From: Bacteroides pyogenes_A
GTDB taxonomy: Bacteria > Bacteroidota > Bacteroidia > Bacteroidales > Bacteroidaceae
DNA: 64,000 nt
Direction: 5' to 3' (one strand)
Assembly: GCF_048595595.1 (NCBI RefSeq)
Contig: NZ_CP184347.1
The notes beneath the pieces are model-generated. The model made no database searches and was not told where the DNA came from. It saw nothing but the letters and a program-made list of their open reading frames with translations. Positions within the stretch are counted from its first letter, which is position 1. Each line of letters starts with the position of its first letter. Of the stretch, positions 18,502 to 26,627 are shown piece after piece. The position numbers were made by a program, and so were the translations under genes.

Positions 18502-18555
18502 TTAGGGGGAGGTTCCGCAAGGCGCCTCTCCTCGTAGGGGGCGTGAAAGAAACAT

Positions 18556-18633
18556 CGTCGCCCGGTGCCGAAAGGAGTTGGCACCGGGGCGACGGATGGG
18601 GAGGGAAGGCTGCCGTAAGGGAATCCGGCAGCC
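18556..18633 (+). other. Two-hairpin element between lipoprotein and HU-like gene, cassette 1
   Basis: Hairpin 1 (18556-18594) pairs CGTCGCCCGGTGCC with GGCACCGGGGCGACG, one bulged base. Hairpin 2 (18608-18633) pairs GGCTGCCG with CGGCAGCC. The same ~110 nt with both hairpins recurs at 37275-37352 in cassette 2, in the same position between the two genes. It could be a structured RNA or a processing site. It is not coding. Confidence 0.6.
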
Positions 18634-18857
18634 GGGAAGGGGCTGAGGAAGAAGGCACATGCCCCCTTAGCGGGAAGTATCGTTGCTCGTGGAGACAGGC
18701 AAAGGCAATATGCTTTTCTTGCAGGGGCCTTAGCCTGAAACAACGATTGCTCGCGGGGAGAGAGAATAGAATGCCGAGTGGTTACAAATAATTACAAAAA
18801 GAGAATCCCGTCCGCCCGCTGCGGACAAAGGCGGTGCCAAGGTCGGACTTAGAGGAC

Positions 18858-18920
18858 GTCAAAGTCCGACTTAGGCGATGTCAAAGTCCGACTTCGGCAT
18901 GGTCAAAGTCCGACTTTGAC
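18858..18920 (+). repeat. 22-bp tandem repeats with palindromic core
   Basis: Three units begin with GTCAAAGTCCGACTT at 18858, 18880 and 18902, with period 22. A diverged half unit (GTCGGACTT) lies just before. The core AAGTC-C-GACTT is an inverted repeat, and in the third unit the symmetry extends to GTCAAAGTC-C-GACTTTGAC. The array lies about 80 nt upstream of the HU-like gene and looks like an iterated protein-binding site. Confidence 0.85.
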
Positions 18921-19001
18921 ACATCCCCCTCAGGAAGCTGTCCGGGGCATGTCCGGGAGCGTGGGCGGACTATTGTCTAACCTTTAAATAATTTATTACA
19001 A

Positions 19002-19505
19002 ATGTTATTCTTCAAGAAACAGAAGTCACAGATGAAAGGAAAGCCTGTGAAGTATTATCCTCAAGTGGTGACGGTAGGGAAAGCCGCCGACACGCAGGAA
19101 GTGGCGCGCCGCATTGCACGCGAGAGTACGCTATCGCCGGCGGACGTGCACGCCGTTATTCGTGCGCTGCCGGAGGTGATGTCGCAAATCATGTCCGAGG
19201 GGCGGAGCGTGAGCCTCGACGGGCTCGGCTCGTTCCGCTACACGGGCGTGGTGGGCAAGACGGTGGACCGTGCCGAGGACGTGAGTGCGGACTTGTTTAC
19301 GGGCATCCGCGTGCGTTTCACCCCCGCCCGCGAACGGCGGGACTTGGGAGCGGGATACACCCGCGCCTTGGTGGGCGACATCAGTTTCACCGAGTGGCAG
19401 GGTAAGCCGAAGTCGGGCGGCGGAACTTCGGGAACATCGCCGGGCGGCGGAGGCACGCCGGGGGGAAGCACACCCGGCGGCGAGGCTCCCGATCCGGCGG
19501 ACTGA
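19002..19505 (+). CDS. HU-like DNA-binding protein with Gly/Pro-rich tail, cassette 1
   Basis: A 167-residue member of the Bacteroidetes HU-like (HU-HIG) group. The N-terminal helices (QEVARRIARESTLSPADVHA, VIRALPEVMSQIMSEG) and the RSVSLDGLGSFRYTGVVGK segment match the HU core, followed by a beta region with GIRVRFTPARERRDLG. The C-terminal ~35 residues are a low-complexity Gly/Pro/Ser tail ending GEAPDPAD. The same end (GEAPDPAG) is found on the otherwise different HU-like protein of cassette 2. It probably binds DNA or shapes the nucleoid; regulation of the neighbouring lipoprotein is my inference. It has its own spacer of about 80 nt after the 22-bp repeats. Confidence 0.85.
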   Translation: MLFFKKQKSQMKGKPVKYYPQVVTVGKAADTQEVARRIARESTLSPADVHAVIRALPEVMSQIMSEGRSVSLDGLGSFRYTGVVGKTVDRAEDVSADLFTGIRVRFTPARERRDLGAGYTRALVGDISFTEWQGKPKSGGGTSGTSPGGGGTPGGSTPGGEAPDPAD

Positions 19506-19543
19506 CGGGAAATGCGGGGCGGCATGACAGGCAGCCCCCCGGA

Positions 19544-19599
19544 AATAAACCGACCGCTGTCGAAAAGGGTTTTATTCCTCCGACAGCGGTCGGTTTATT
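19544..19599. terminator. Bidirectional terminator between the HU-like gene and nagB
   Basis: A perfect 19-bp inverted repeat (core AAACCGACCGCTGTCG / CGACAGCGGTCGGTTT at 19547-19562 and 19581-19596) with A-rich and T-rich flanks. It lies between two convergent genes and can serve both strands. Confidence 0.88.
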
Positions 19600-19636
19600 A
19601 TAGATAGGCTTGTCTTGAATCTGACTTTCCGCCGCC

Positions 19637-20449
19637 TTATTTAAGCAACGATTCCGGATCGAGGTGGGCGGCTTCGATGTCCTTGAAGTAGCGGTAAGTG
19701 CCTACCTTCAACTCGTCGGTAGCGGCGTCGTCGCAAACGATGATGCCCTTCTCGTGCATTTGCAGGGCGCTGATGGTCCACATCTGCGTGATGGAACCTT
19801 CCACGGCGTGGTACAATGCGCGCGCCTTATTGTGTCCGTTGACAATAATCATCACCTCTTTGGCCGAGAGCACGGTGCCTACGCCCACTGTCAGCGCAGT
19901 CTTCGGAACCTTGTTGATGTCGTTCTCGAAGAAGCGTGAATTGGCTATGATGGTGTCTGTGGTCAATGTTTTGCGGCGGGTGCGCGACGAGAGCGAAGAG
20001 CCCGGCTCGTTGAAAGCAATGTGCCCGTCGGGTCCGATTCCTCCCATGAAAAGGTCGATACCGCCGTATGATTTGATTTTTTCTTCGTATCGGGCGCATT
20101 CGGCATCCGGATCGGCAGCGTTTCCGTCCAGCAGATTGGTGTTTTCCGGCCGGATGTCGATATGGCTGAAGAAGTTGTTCCACATGAATGAATAGTAGCT
20201 TTCGGGATGTTCTTTCGGCAGGCCGACATACTCGTCCATGTTGAAAGTCACTACATTGCGGAAAGAAACGATACCTTTCTTATTCAGGTCGATCAGCGCT
20301 TTGTACATGCCCAACGGAGAAGAGCCGGTGGGGCAGCCCAATACGAACGGTTTCTCGGGCGTCGGGTTGGCAGCTTTGATTTTTGCGGCCACATAGTGCG
20401 CAGCCCACAGAGATACGGACTGATAGTCCGGCTGAATAATAAGTCTCAT
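19637..20449 (-). CDS. nagB: Glucosamine-6-phosphate deaminase
   Basis: Converts glucosamine 6-phosphate to fructose 6-phosphate and ammonia, feeding amino sugars into glycolysis. The 270-residue length is that of bacterial NagB. Seen motifs: LGCPTGSSPLGMYKALI (phosphate loop), VTFNMDEYVGLPKEHPESY (catalytic Asp/Glu), FMGGIGPDGHIAFNEPGSSL with the catalytic His, and VGVGTVLSAKEVMIIVNG. It is 44 nt downstream of the A-type flavoprotein gene with no terminator between them, so the two may share a transcript although their functions are unrelated. Confidence 0.96.
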   Translation of the reverse strand: MRLIIQPDYQSVSLWAAHYVAAKIKAANPTPEKPFVLGCPTGSSPLGMYKALIDLNKKGIVSFRNVVTFNMDEYVGLPKEHPESYYSFMWNNFFSHIDIRPENTNLLDGNAADPDAECARYEEKIKSYGGIDLFMGGIGPDGHIAFNEPGSSLSSRTRRKTLTTDTIIANSRFFENDINKVPKTALTVGVGTVLSAKEVMIIVNGHNKARALYHAVEGSITQMWTISALQMHEKGIIVCDDAATDELKVGTYRYFKDIEAAHLDPESLLK

Positions 20450-20493
20450 AAATAGCTTGTTTTATAGATTAGTCAATAAGTCGTCGTATGTGT

Positions 20494-21690
20494 TCAGCGG
20501 TCTTTCTTCAGGCGGTCGGCCATTGCTTTCGCCAGATTTTCACACTGCGTATAGGTGATGTCTTTCATCGCTTGTTTCATTTCTACGGGGTCGCCTACCA
20601 GTTCGTATTTGCTTTTTTCCGCAAAGTCCGCCATGCGTCTCACCGCAGCTCCCGCCCATGTAAACGAGCCGAAGTATGCGAGGTAGCGGCCTTTGAGTTC
20701 GCGTACCAGAAGTTTGGATAGAAGCGATTCTATTTCCGGATAGATCTGGTTGCTGTAAGTGGGCGAACCGATGATCAGCCCTTTGTAGCGGAACACATCG
20801 GCGATGATGTACGAAGGGTCGCTCTTGCTCACGTTGTGCATCACGATGTTCCTGATTCCCTGCGCCGATAGTTCTGAGGCAATGGCTTCCGCCATCTGCT
20901 CGGTGTTGCCGTACATGCTTCCGTAAGCAATGACTACTCCCTCTTCGGCTTCGTAACGGCTCAGGCGGTCGTACACGCCGACTACTTTGGCGATGTTCTC
21001 CGTCCAGACGGGACCGTGTGTGGAACAGATGGTGCTGATGGGCAGGTCTTTCAGTTTAGCCAGCGCTTTCTGCACGGGGCAGCCGTATTTGCCCACGATG
21101 TTGGAGTAGTAGCGTTCCATCTCGCGCCAGTATTTGTCTATGTTCATCCGCGTGTCCAGAAAGCCTCCGTCTATTGTGCCGAAGCAGCCGAACGCGTCGC
21201 CCGAGAAGAGGATGTGCTCCGTCTCGTCGAATGTCATCATGGTTTCGGGCCAGTGAACCATCGGCGTCATGTAGAAACGGAGTTTGTGCTTTCCTAAATC
21301 GAGGGAATCTCCGTCTCCCACCAGATGTTGTTCGCCGGTCACTCCGTAGAAGCCTTCGACCATGCCGAACGTCTGTTTGTTGCCTACGATAACGATATCC
21401 GGATAGTGTTGCTTGATCAGGCGGATAGATCCCGAATGATCCGGCTCCATGTGGTTTATAATTAAATAATCGATGGGACGTTCTCCGATGACTTGCTTGA
21501 TCTTGCGCAGGTAGACCTCGAAGTAGCAGATGTCTACCGTGTCTATCAATGCAATCATTTCATCGTCAATCAGATAAGAATTATACGAAACGCCATAAGG
21601 CAATGGCCACATCCCCTCAAACAGGTGTTTGGTCCGGTCATTTACTCCCACGTAATGTACGTTTCCTTTAATTGTTGATTTTTGTACCAT
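20494..21690 (-). CDS. A-type flavoprotein (FprA/flavodiiron family)
   Basis: A 398-residue two-domain protein. The N-terminal metallo-beta-lactamase-like domain carries the diiron ligands in NHMEPDHSGSIRLI, a further His in MVHWPETM, Asp in FSGDAFGCFG and STHGPVW. The C-terminal flavodoxin domain (about residue 255 on) has the FMN loop IAYGSMYGNTEQMAEAIA and later GSPTYSNQIYPEI and FGSFTWAGAAV. Flavodiiron proteins reduce oxygen or nitric oxide to water or N2O and protect anaerobes. No fused rubredoxin is present, so a separate electron donor is needed. Confidence 0.94.
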   Translation of the reverse strand: MVQKSTIKGNVHYVGVNDRTKHLFEGMWPLPYGVSYNSYLIDDEMIALIDTVDICYFEVYLRKIKQVIGERPIDYLIINHMEPDHSGSIRLIKQHYPDIVIVGNKQTFGMVEGFYGVTGEQHLVGDGDSLDLGKHKLRFYMTPMVHWPETMMTFDETEHILFSGDAFGCFGTIDGGFLDTRMNIDKYWREMERYYSNIVGKYGCPVQKALAKLKDLPISTICSTHGPVWTENIAKVVGVYDRLSRYEAEEGVVIAYGSMYGNTEQMAEAIASELSAQGIRNIVMHNVSKSDPSYIIADVFRYKGLIIGSPTYSNQIYPEIESLLSKLLVRELKGRYLAYFGSFTWAGAAVRRMADFAEKSKYELVGDPVEMKQAMKDITYTQCENLAKAMADRLKKDR

Positions 21691-21737
21691 TATTTAGTTT
21701 GTTAATAATTATAAGCACGGAGTTTGAATTATTTTCT

Positions 21738-22706
21738 TCATTTATTTTCTGCAAAAATAACTCTTTTTTCCGAATCCCTATACTTCTTACCTTGATAAGC
21801 ACCTCTTTCTTTCATTCTTTTTTGTAATCGGGCTGTAAATTCATAATTTTTCAGTCCCCAGTCCGGAGCGATGAGCAGCTCTTTGGGCGACTGGGAAACA
21901 AATCTTTCGAGTACCAAATCGGGGCGGAGGTGTTCCACGTAGTCGATGACGAGGTCGATATACTCGTCTACGTCTGTAAATAAGTGGAAACGTTCGGGCG
22001 ATATTTCGTATTCGTGGGCCATGCGCGTGCCGCGTATCAATTGGAGTTGATGCATCTTGAGTGTGGTGAGTGGCAGTTGCGAGAGTGTTTCTGCCTGCGA
22101 GAGGAGGTCGTCGCGACTTTCTCCGGGCAGTCCGAGAATAACATGCCCGCCCGTGAGGATGCCGCAGGCAGCTGTCCGATAGACGGCATCTACAGTTTCG
22201 GCATACGTATGCCCGCGGTTGATCTGTTTCAGTGTTTCGTCGCAGGCACTCTCTATACCGTATTCCACCATCAGGAACGTGTGGCGGTTGAGTTCTTCCA
22301 GATACCGGAGCAAATCCTCCGGCATGCAGTCGGGGCGCGTGCCGATGACGAGCCCGACCACGCCGTCTACCGCCAAGGCTTCTTCGTATTTGCGTTTCAG
22401 CCCTTCCAGTTCGTCGTACGTGTTGGTGTATGCCTGAAAGTAAGCGAGGTACTTCATCTCGGGATACTTGTGGGCGAAGAAAAGTTTCCCCTCTTCCAGC
22501 TGTGTGGCGATGCTCTTCTCCGTCCGGCAATAGGCGGGGTTGAACGTCTGGTTGTTGCAGTACGTGCATCCTCCTTTCCCTTTCGTTCCGTCGCGGTTGG
22601 GGCAGGTGAACCCTGCGTTGAGGGAGATCTTCTGTACCTTATGCGTAAAGAATCTTCGGAGGAACGTAGGGAAATCGTTGTATAATAAAGGGGTTTTGTC
22701 TGCCAT
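21738..22706 (-). CDS. Radical SAM protein, TIGR01212 family
   Basis: A 322-residue radical SAM protein. The iron-sulfur cysteines are in CPNRDGTKGKGGCTYC (C-x11-C-x2-C), the extended spacing seen in this family and in Elp3-like enzymes. Other conserved parts: NTYDELEGLKRKYEEALAVD, LVIGTRPDCMPEDLLRYLEE, GIESACDETLKQINRGHTY and HVILGLPGESRDDLL. The reaction is not known. I placed the start at MADKTPLLYN because upstream codons are non-conserved and a good -7 box lies at 22731-22738. Confidence 0.92.
   Translation of the reverse strand: MADKTPLLYNDFPTFLRRFFTHKVQKISLNAGFTCPNRDGTKGKGGCTYCNNQTFNPAYCRTEKSIATQLEEGKLFFAHKYPEMKYLAYFQAYTNTYDELEGLKRKYEEALAVDGVVGLVIGTRPDCMPEDLLRYLEELNRHTFLMVEYGIESACDETLKQINRGHTYAETVDAVYRTAACGILTGGHVILGLPGESRDDLLSQAETLSQLPLTTLKMHQLQLIRGTRMAHEYEISPERFHLFTDVDEYIDLVIDYVEHLRPDLVLERFVSQSPKELLIAPDWGLKNYEFTARLQKRMKERGAYQGKKYRDSEKRVIFAENK
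21752..21759 (-). promoter_or_regulatory. -7 box upstream of the A-type flavoprotein gene
   Basis: CAAAAATA on the plus strand reads TATTTTTG on the minus strand, matching TAnnTTTG. It lies about 60 nt before the flavoprotein start, inside the 3' end of the radical SAM gene. Confidence 0.5.
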
Positions 22707-22730
22707 GCCTGTTTCATCTGATTGGAGGGG

Positions 22731-22738
22731 CAAACTTA
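22731..22738 (-). promoter_or_regulatory. -7 box upstream of the radical SAM gene
   Basis: CAAACTTA reads TAAGTTTG on the minus strand, a full match to TAnnTTTG, 25 nt before the chosen start at 22706. Confidence 0.55.
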
Positions 22739-22789
22739 AGAAAAAAAGATTGAAGTAAGGAGATTTCCCCAACCGTTTTTTGCTTTTGC

Positions 22790-23139
22790 GTGAACAAAGG
22801 CTCCGTTTCTCGTGTGCCTCTGCGTTCGGTTTTCTATGCTTTGCCTTGCTTTTTCAGGGGTGAAGGCTCTATTTCTCGTTCGCCTCTTCGTTCCGGTTTC
22901 TGTGCTTTGACTTGCTTTTTCAGGGGCGAAGGCTCTGTTGCTCGTTCGCGTCTTCGCTCGGTTTTCTATGCTTTGCCTTGCTTTTTCAGGGGCGAAGGCT
23001 TTGTTTCTCGTTCGCCTCTTCATTCCGGTTTCTGTGCTTTGCCTTGCTTTTTCAGGGGCGAAGGCTTTGTTTCTCGTTCGCGTCTTCTTCTGCATTCAGT
23101 GTTTTGCCCTGCCTCTTCTGTGGCGAAGGCTCTGTTTCA
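22790..23139. repeat. 66-bp minisatellite, about five copies
   Basis: Units recur exactly every 66 bp, marked by AGGGGYGAAGGCT at 22856, 22922, 22988 and 23054, with partial units at both ends. Alternate units differ (TCGCTCGG... against TTCATTCCGG...), so there is also a 132-bp higher-order pattern. Because 66 is a multiple of 3, reading frames stay open on both strands (for example NKAFAPEKARQSTETG on the minus strand), but there is no start context or promoter and I do not call a gene. It lies in the 725-bp gap between the radical SAM gene and nuoN. Confidence 0.9.
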
Positions 23140-23316
23140 TACCCACAGAGGTTCTGTTTGGTCGAATCGTAGGCTTCGTTTGCAACAGGCGGAGCCTCTG
23201 TCCGGATTCGGTGGCGCCGCTTTCCGAAACCGGCTTACGCCCGGCACATTCGGAGCGGAGACGCAAACATCCGTGCCCTGCATGGAGAAAAGAAGTGTTC
23301 CCTTTGTCAAGTTTGC

Positions 23317-23407
23317 CTGAAAAGGATTTCGCATTGGCCTGAAAAGGAATTGCCGTTTGCCTGAAAAGGAATTGGCATTCAAGCGAACGCAAATTCCTTT
23401 TCAGGCA
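23317..23407 (-). terminator. GCCTGAAAAGGAATT repeats and terminator hairpin at the end of the nuo operon
   Basis: The element GCCTGAAAAGGA(A)TT occurs three times (about 23318, 23338 and 23359). The last copy pairs with AATTCCTTTTCAGGCA at 23392-23407 in a perfect 16-bp stem (23358-23373). On the minus strand this lies 25 nt after the nuoN stop codon and is the likely operon terminator. The 23140-23316 stretch before it holds nothing I recognise. Confidence 0.7.
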
Positions 23408-23431
23408 GGGCGTTTTGCCGGCACGGGGCTT

Positions 23432-24871
23432 TTATATGCCGAAAGCAAACTTGTCGATGGTCTGATAGACAATGCTTGCAATGCCCAGCCCTACGATGCC
23501 GATGACGCAAAGCGCCAATGCCCACCGGGTGAAAGCGTCGCTGCGGAACGTCGGGACGGGATTGTCCGATGGAGTGATATACATTGCCTTCACGATGAGC
23601 AGATAATAATAAAGCGAAACCACCGTGTTGACGAGTGCAATGAACACCGGCAGATGGAATCTGGCATTGAATGCGGACATGAAGATAAAGAACTTCGAGA
23701 AGAAACCTGCAAAAGGTGGGATGCCTGCCAGCGAGAAGAGACACAGCGTCATCAGCAGGGCGATTTTCGGATTGGTGCGATAGAGCCCCGCATATTCCTC
23801 TAACGTGAACTTATGGCTGCGCAGGGCAATGATGGTGATTACCGCAAATACACCGAGATTGGCTGAGGCATATACCAACACGTAGTATACCAGCGCCGTC
23901 ATTCCCTGAGCGGTTCCGCCGATAACTCCCAGCATGATATAACCCGCTTGCGAGATGCTGGAGAATGCCATCAGGCGTTTCAGGTTCTGCTGGCGGATGG
24001 CAAAGAGGTTGGCAATGGTGATGGTGACAATCGTTACCCAGTAAAGCACCGTTTGCCAGTCGTCTGTCATCGGAGCGAAGACTTTGATGAGCATCGTCAT
24101 CAGCACGAAGGCGGCAGACCCTTTCGAGACGACGCTCAGATAGGCGGTCACCGCACTCGGAGCGCCTTCGTACACGTCCGCCGTCCACAAATGGAACGGA
24201 ACAAGCGAGAGTTTGAACGCCATGCCTGTGAAGAAGAACACGAATGCCATAATCTGCAAAGGGTTTCCGTCGATACGTCCGGGAAGGTCGTCGAAGTAAA
24301 GCGTTCCCGCCGAACCGTATATCATCGACAGACCGAAAAGCAGCAGCGCGCTGGAGAACAGGGCGGTCAGGATGTACTTTGCACCGGCTTCGGCCGAGTG
24401 GTGGCGGTATTTGTCGAAAGCGATCAGCGCCGCCATCGGGATGGAAGCTGTCTCCAGACCGATGAAGAACATCAGGAAGTGCCCGGCGGAAATCATCAGA
24501 TACATCCCGAACAGGGTGGAAACTGTGAGTACGTAGAACTCTCCCTGCTTAAACGCCGTGTCTTCGCGCTTCATCCATTCGTGCGCCATCAGAAAAACGA
24601 TGAGTGTGCCTATGTTCAGAACCGACTTTACGATGGTGTGCATGGGCACGTAGTGATACATCCCGCCGAAAGCGTCGGCCGTCTGTCCCGGTATCAGATT
24701 GATAAGGGTGTGGAGGGTCATCAGTGTTACAGGGAGTGCCGTATTGAGAACCGGAGTTCCGGTTTGCTTGTGGGCGTCCGGACTCATGAACAAGTCGGCG
24801 AGGAGAAGAACGAGCAGGACAACGATGAGCGAAAGCTCTTCCCGCATGTATAGAAATTGTGAATAATCCAT
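23432..24871 (-). CDS. nuoN: NADH-quinone oxidoreductase subunit N (complex I membrane arm)
   Basis: A 479-residue antiporter-like membrane subunit, one of three proton-pumping modules of complex I. The protein is almost all membrane helices. The conserved loop-helix region reads HFLMFFIGLETASIPMAALI, followed by FTGMAFKLSLVPFHLWTADV with the pumping Lys and the typical YEGAPSAVTAYLSV. It is the last gene of the operon, separated from nuoM by a 239-nt spacer with its own direct repeat, the largest gap in the operon. Confidence 0.96.
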   Translation of the reverse strand: MDYSQFLYMREELSLIVVLLVLLLADLFMSPDAHKQTGTPVLNTALPVTLMTLHTLINLIPGQTADAFGGMYHYVPMHTIVKSVLNIGTLIVFLMAHEWMKREDTAFKQGEFYVLTVSTLFGMYLMISAGHFLMFFIGLETASIPMAALIAFDKYRHHSAEAGAKYILTALFSSALLLFGLSMIYGSAGTLYFDDLPGRIDGNPLQIMAFVFFFTGMAFKLSLVPFHLWTADVYEGAPSAVTAYLSVVSKGSAAFVLMTMLIKVFAPMTDDWQTVLYWVTIVTITIANLFAIRQQNLKRLMAFSSISQAGYIMLGVIGGTAQGMTALVYYVLVYASANLGVFAVITIIALRSHKFTLEEYAGLYRTNPKIALLMTLCLFSLAGIPPFAGFFSKFFIFMSAFNARFHLPVFIALVNTVVSLYYYLLIVKAMYITPSDNPVPTFRSDAFTRWALALCVIGIVGLGIASIVYQTIDKFAFGI

Positions 24872-24921
24872 CTTTTTGTTTACTGTTTATAGAATAACGA
24901 TTGATTGCTTGGTTGTTTTCC

Positions 24922-25023
24922 GATGTTTCCCGGTTGTTTCCGCCGTTGCCTCACAGCAATCTGCTGTTGCCATGATATTCATTTGATGGTGTTTCCCGGT
25001 TGTTTCCGTCGTTGCGTCACAGC
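24922..25023. repeat. Direct repeat in the nuoM-nuoN spacer
   Basis: Two copies of a ~36-bp segment (GTTTCCCGGTTGTTTCC then G(C/T)CGTTGC(C/G)TCACAGC) at about 24922-24957 and 24986-25023, separated by ~28 bp. The spacer is otherwise empty and unusually long for this operon. Confidence 0.75.
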
Positions 25024-25110
25024 CGTTCCGTCGGATGCGCGGAGTTGGTTGCAAGCTCCGCCTATGGCTTTCATCCGCAAATCACGAACAACGGTTTCCG
25101 ACCGCACGGT

Positions 25111-26595
25111 TCACGGCATCAGTTGCGAAACGACGGGAATCACGCTTTCGCCGATCATCCGGCTCACCCAGAAAGGCGCGAGTCCCAATCCGGCTACGCA
25201 GACAATGAGGCAGATCACCGCTACACGTTCGTCCCATGTGGCGTCGGTCAGCTCAAGGTGATGCTTGTCGGTGCAGGTTCCGTATAGTATCTTCCCCACC
25301 AGCCGCAGGATGTAGACGGCGGTGATGACGATCGATGAGCAGGCGAGAACCGTCAGTGTGCGGTGGAATACATCGGCATTCTGGAACGAACCTACGAAAA
25401 TGGTCATTTCGGCAACGAAGCCGCTCAGTCCGGGAAGCCCCAGATTGGCAAGCCCGGCAATGACGTAGCAGACGCTGAGAAAAGGCATCACCTTCATCAA
25501 ACCCGAAAGTTGGCGAACATCGCGCGTATGTGTGCGCCCGTAAATCATGCCGATCAAGGCAAAAAACAAAGCGGTCATCAGTCCGTGGCTCAACATCTGC
25601 AGGATAGCCCCCGTCGCCGCCGTCCGGTTCAGCATCAGGATGGCAAACAGCACCAGTCCGCAATGTGAAACCGAAGAGTAGGCATTGATGTATTTCAGGT
25701 CTGTCTGCACGCATGCGGAAAATGCTCCGTAAACCACGGAGATGCCTGTGAGTATCAGGAATATCCACGCAAGTTCTTGGGCGGCTTCGGGCAGAAGGAA
25801 CATGGCTATGCGGAAACATCCGTAGCCTCCCAGCTTCATCAGTACGCCGGCGTGGAGCATGGAGACTGCCGTCGGGGCTGAAGCATGGCCGTCGGGACTC
25901 CATGTATGGAACGGGAAAAGAGCTCCCAATACTCCGAAGCCGAGGAACGTGAGCGGAAACCAGATACATTGCTGCTCGAAGGGGATGTTGTGCAACTGCG
26001 CAATCTCGAGTATATTCATCGTTGTTGCACCCGAATCGGAAAAGATGCCGAGAATACCGATCAGCAGAAAAGCGGAACCACCCATCAGCATGAGCGTCAG
26101 TTTCATGGCGGCATATTCCTTCCGCCCCGATCCCCAGACACCGATGAGCAGATACATGGGGATCAACGCTATTTCGTAGAACATGAACATGGTGAACAGA
26201 TCGACGGAAATAAAGAACCCGAATACGCCCAGCGACAATAACGTAAACCAGAGGAAATACTCTTTGGTCAGCGGTTGCAGGCGCCATGAAGCGAAAGTTC
26301 CGGTGAATACGATGATGGAAGAAAGCAGCAGCATGGCCACCGAAATGCCGTCGACTCCCACCGAATAGGCGATGTGAAGCGGTGCGTACCAAAGCGTGTC
26401 GGCACGGAAAAGCATCTCCGCCGTATTCCCGGCATGGCGTTCTTCCAGATAAAGGAATGTCAGTATGATGGAAGCGGCAAGCAGTGCCGATGCGCCGGTG
26501 ACCATCACTCCCCGAATCGCTTTAATCCCCCGTGCAGCCCATAGTGCGGCAAGCATCAATAAGGGGATGAGTACAAAGATAGATAAGGAATTCAT
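25111..26595 (-). CDS. nuoM: NADH-quinone oxidoreductase subunit M
   Basis: A 494-residue antiporter-like subunit of the complex I membrane arm. FMFYEIALIPMYLLIG holds the conserved membrane Glu, and FPFHTWSPDGHASAPTAVSM is the NuoM signature with HTW...PDAHxxAPT. LKYINAYSSVSHCGLVLFAI and SHGLMTALFFALIG complete the core. It starts 32 nt after nuoL ends. Confidence 0.96.
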   Translation of the reverse strand: MNSLSIFVLIPLLMLAALWAARGIKAIRGVMVTGASALLAASIILTFLYLEERHAGNTAEMLFRADTLWYAPLHIAYSVGVDGISVAMLLLSSIIVFTGTFASWRLQPLTKEYFLWFTLLSLGVFGFFISVDLFTMFMFYEIALIPMYLLIGVWGSGRKEYAAMKLTLMLMGGSAFLLIGILGIFSDSGATTMNILEIAQLHNIPFEQQCIWFPLTFLGFGVLGALFPFHTWSPDGHASAPTAVSMLHAGVLMKLGGYGCFRIAMFLLPEAAQELAWIFLILTGISVVYGAFSACVQTDLKYINAYSSVSHCGLVLFAILMLNRTAATGAILQMLSHGLMTALFFALIGMIYGRTHTRDVRQLSGLMKVMPFLSVCYVIAGLANLGLPGLSGFVAEMTIFVGSFQNADVFHRTLTVLACSSIVITAVYILRLVGKILYGTCTDKHHLELTDATWDERVAVICLIVCVAGLGLAPFWVSRMIGESVIPVVSQLMP

Positions 26596-26627
26596 CTTGT
26601 TTTATTTACTGTTTAGCTATTTACAAA

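Noticed and set aside
22736..23095. A 119-residue minus-strand frame of KAFAPEKARQS-type repeats
   Set aside because: The unit is a multiple of three, so frames stay open on both strands. No signal, promoter or known family; kept as a finding and not as a gene.
22790..23139. CRISPR array
   Set aside because: Units are directly adjacent and the interior varies only as point differences between copies.
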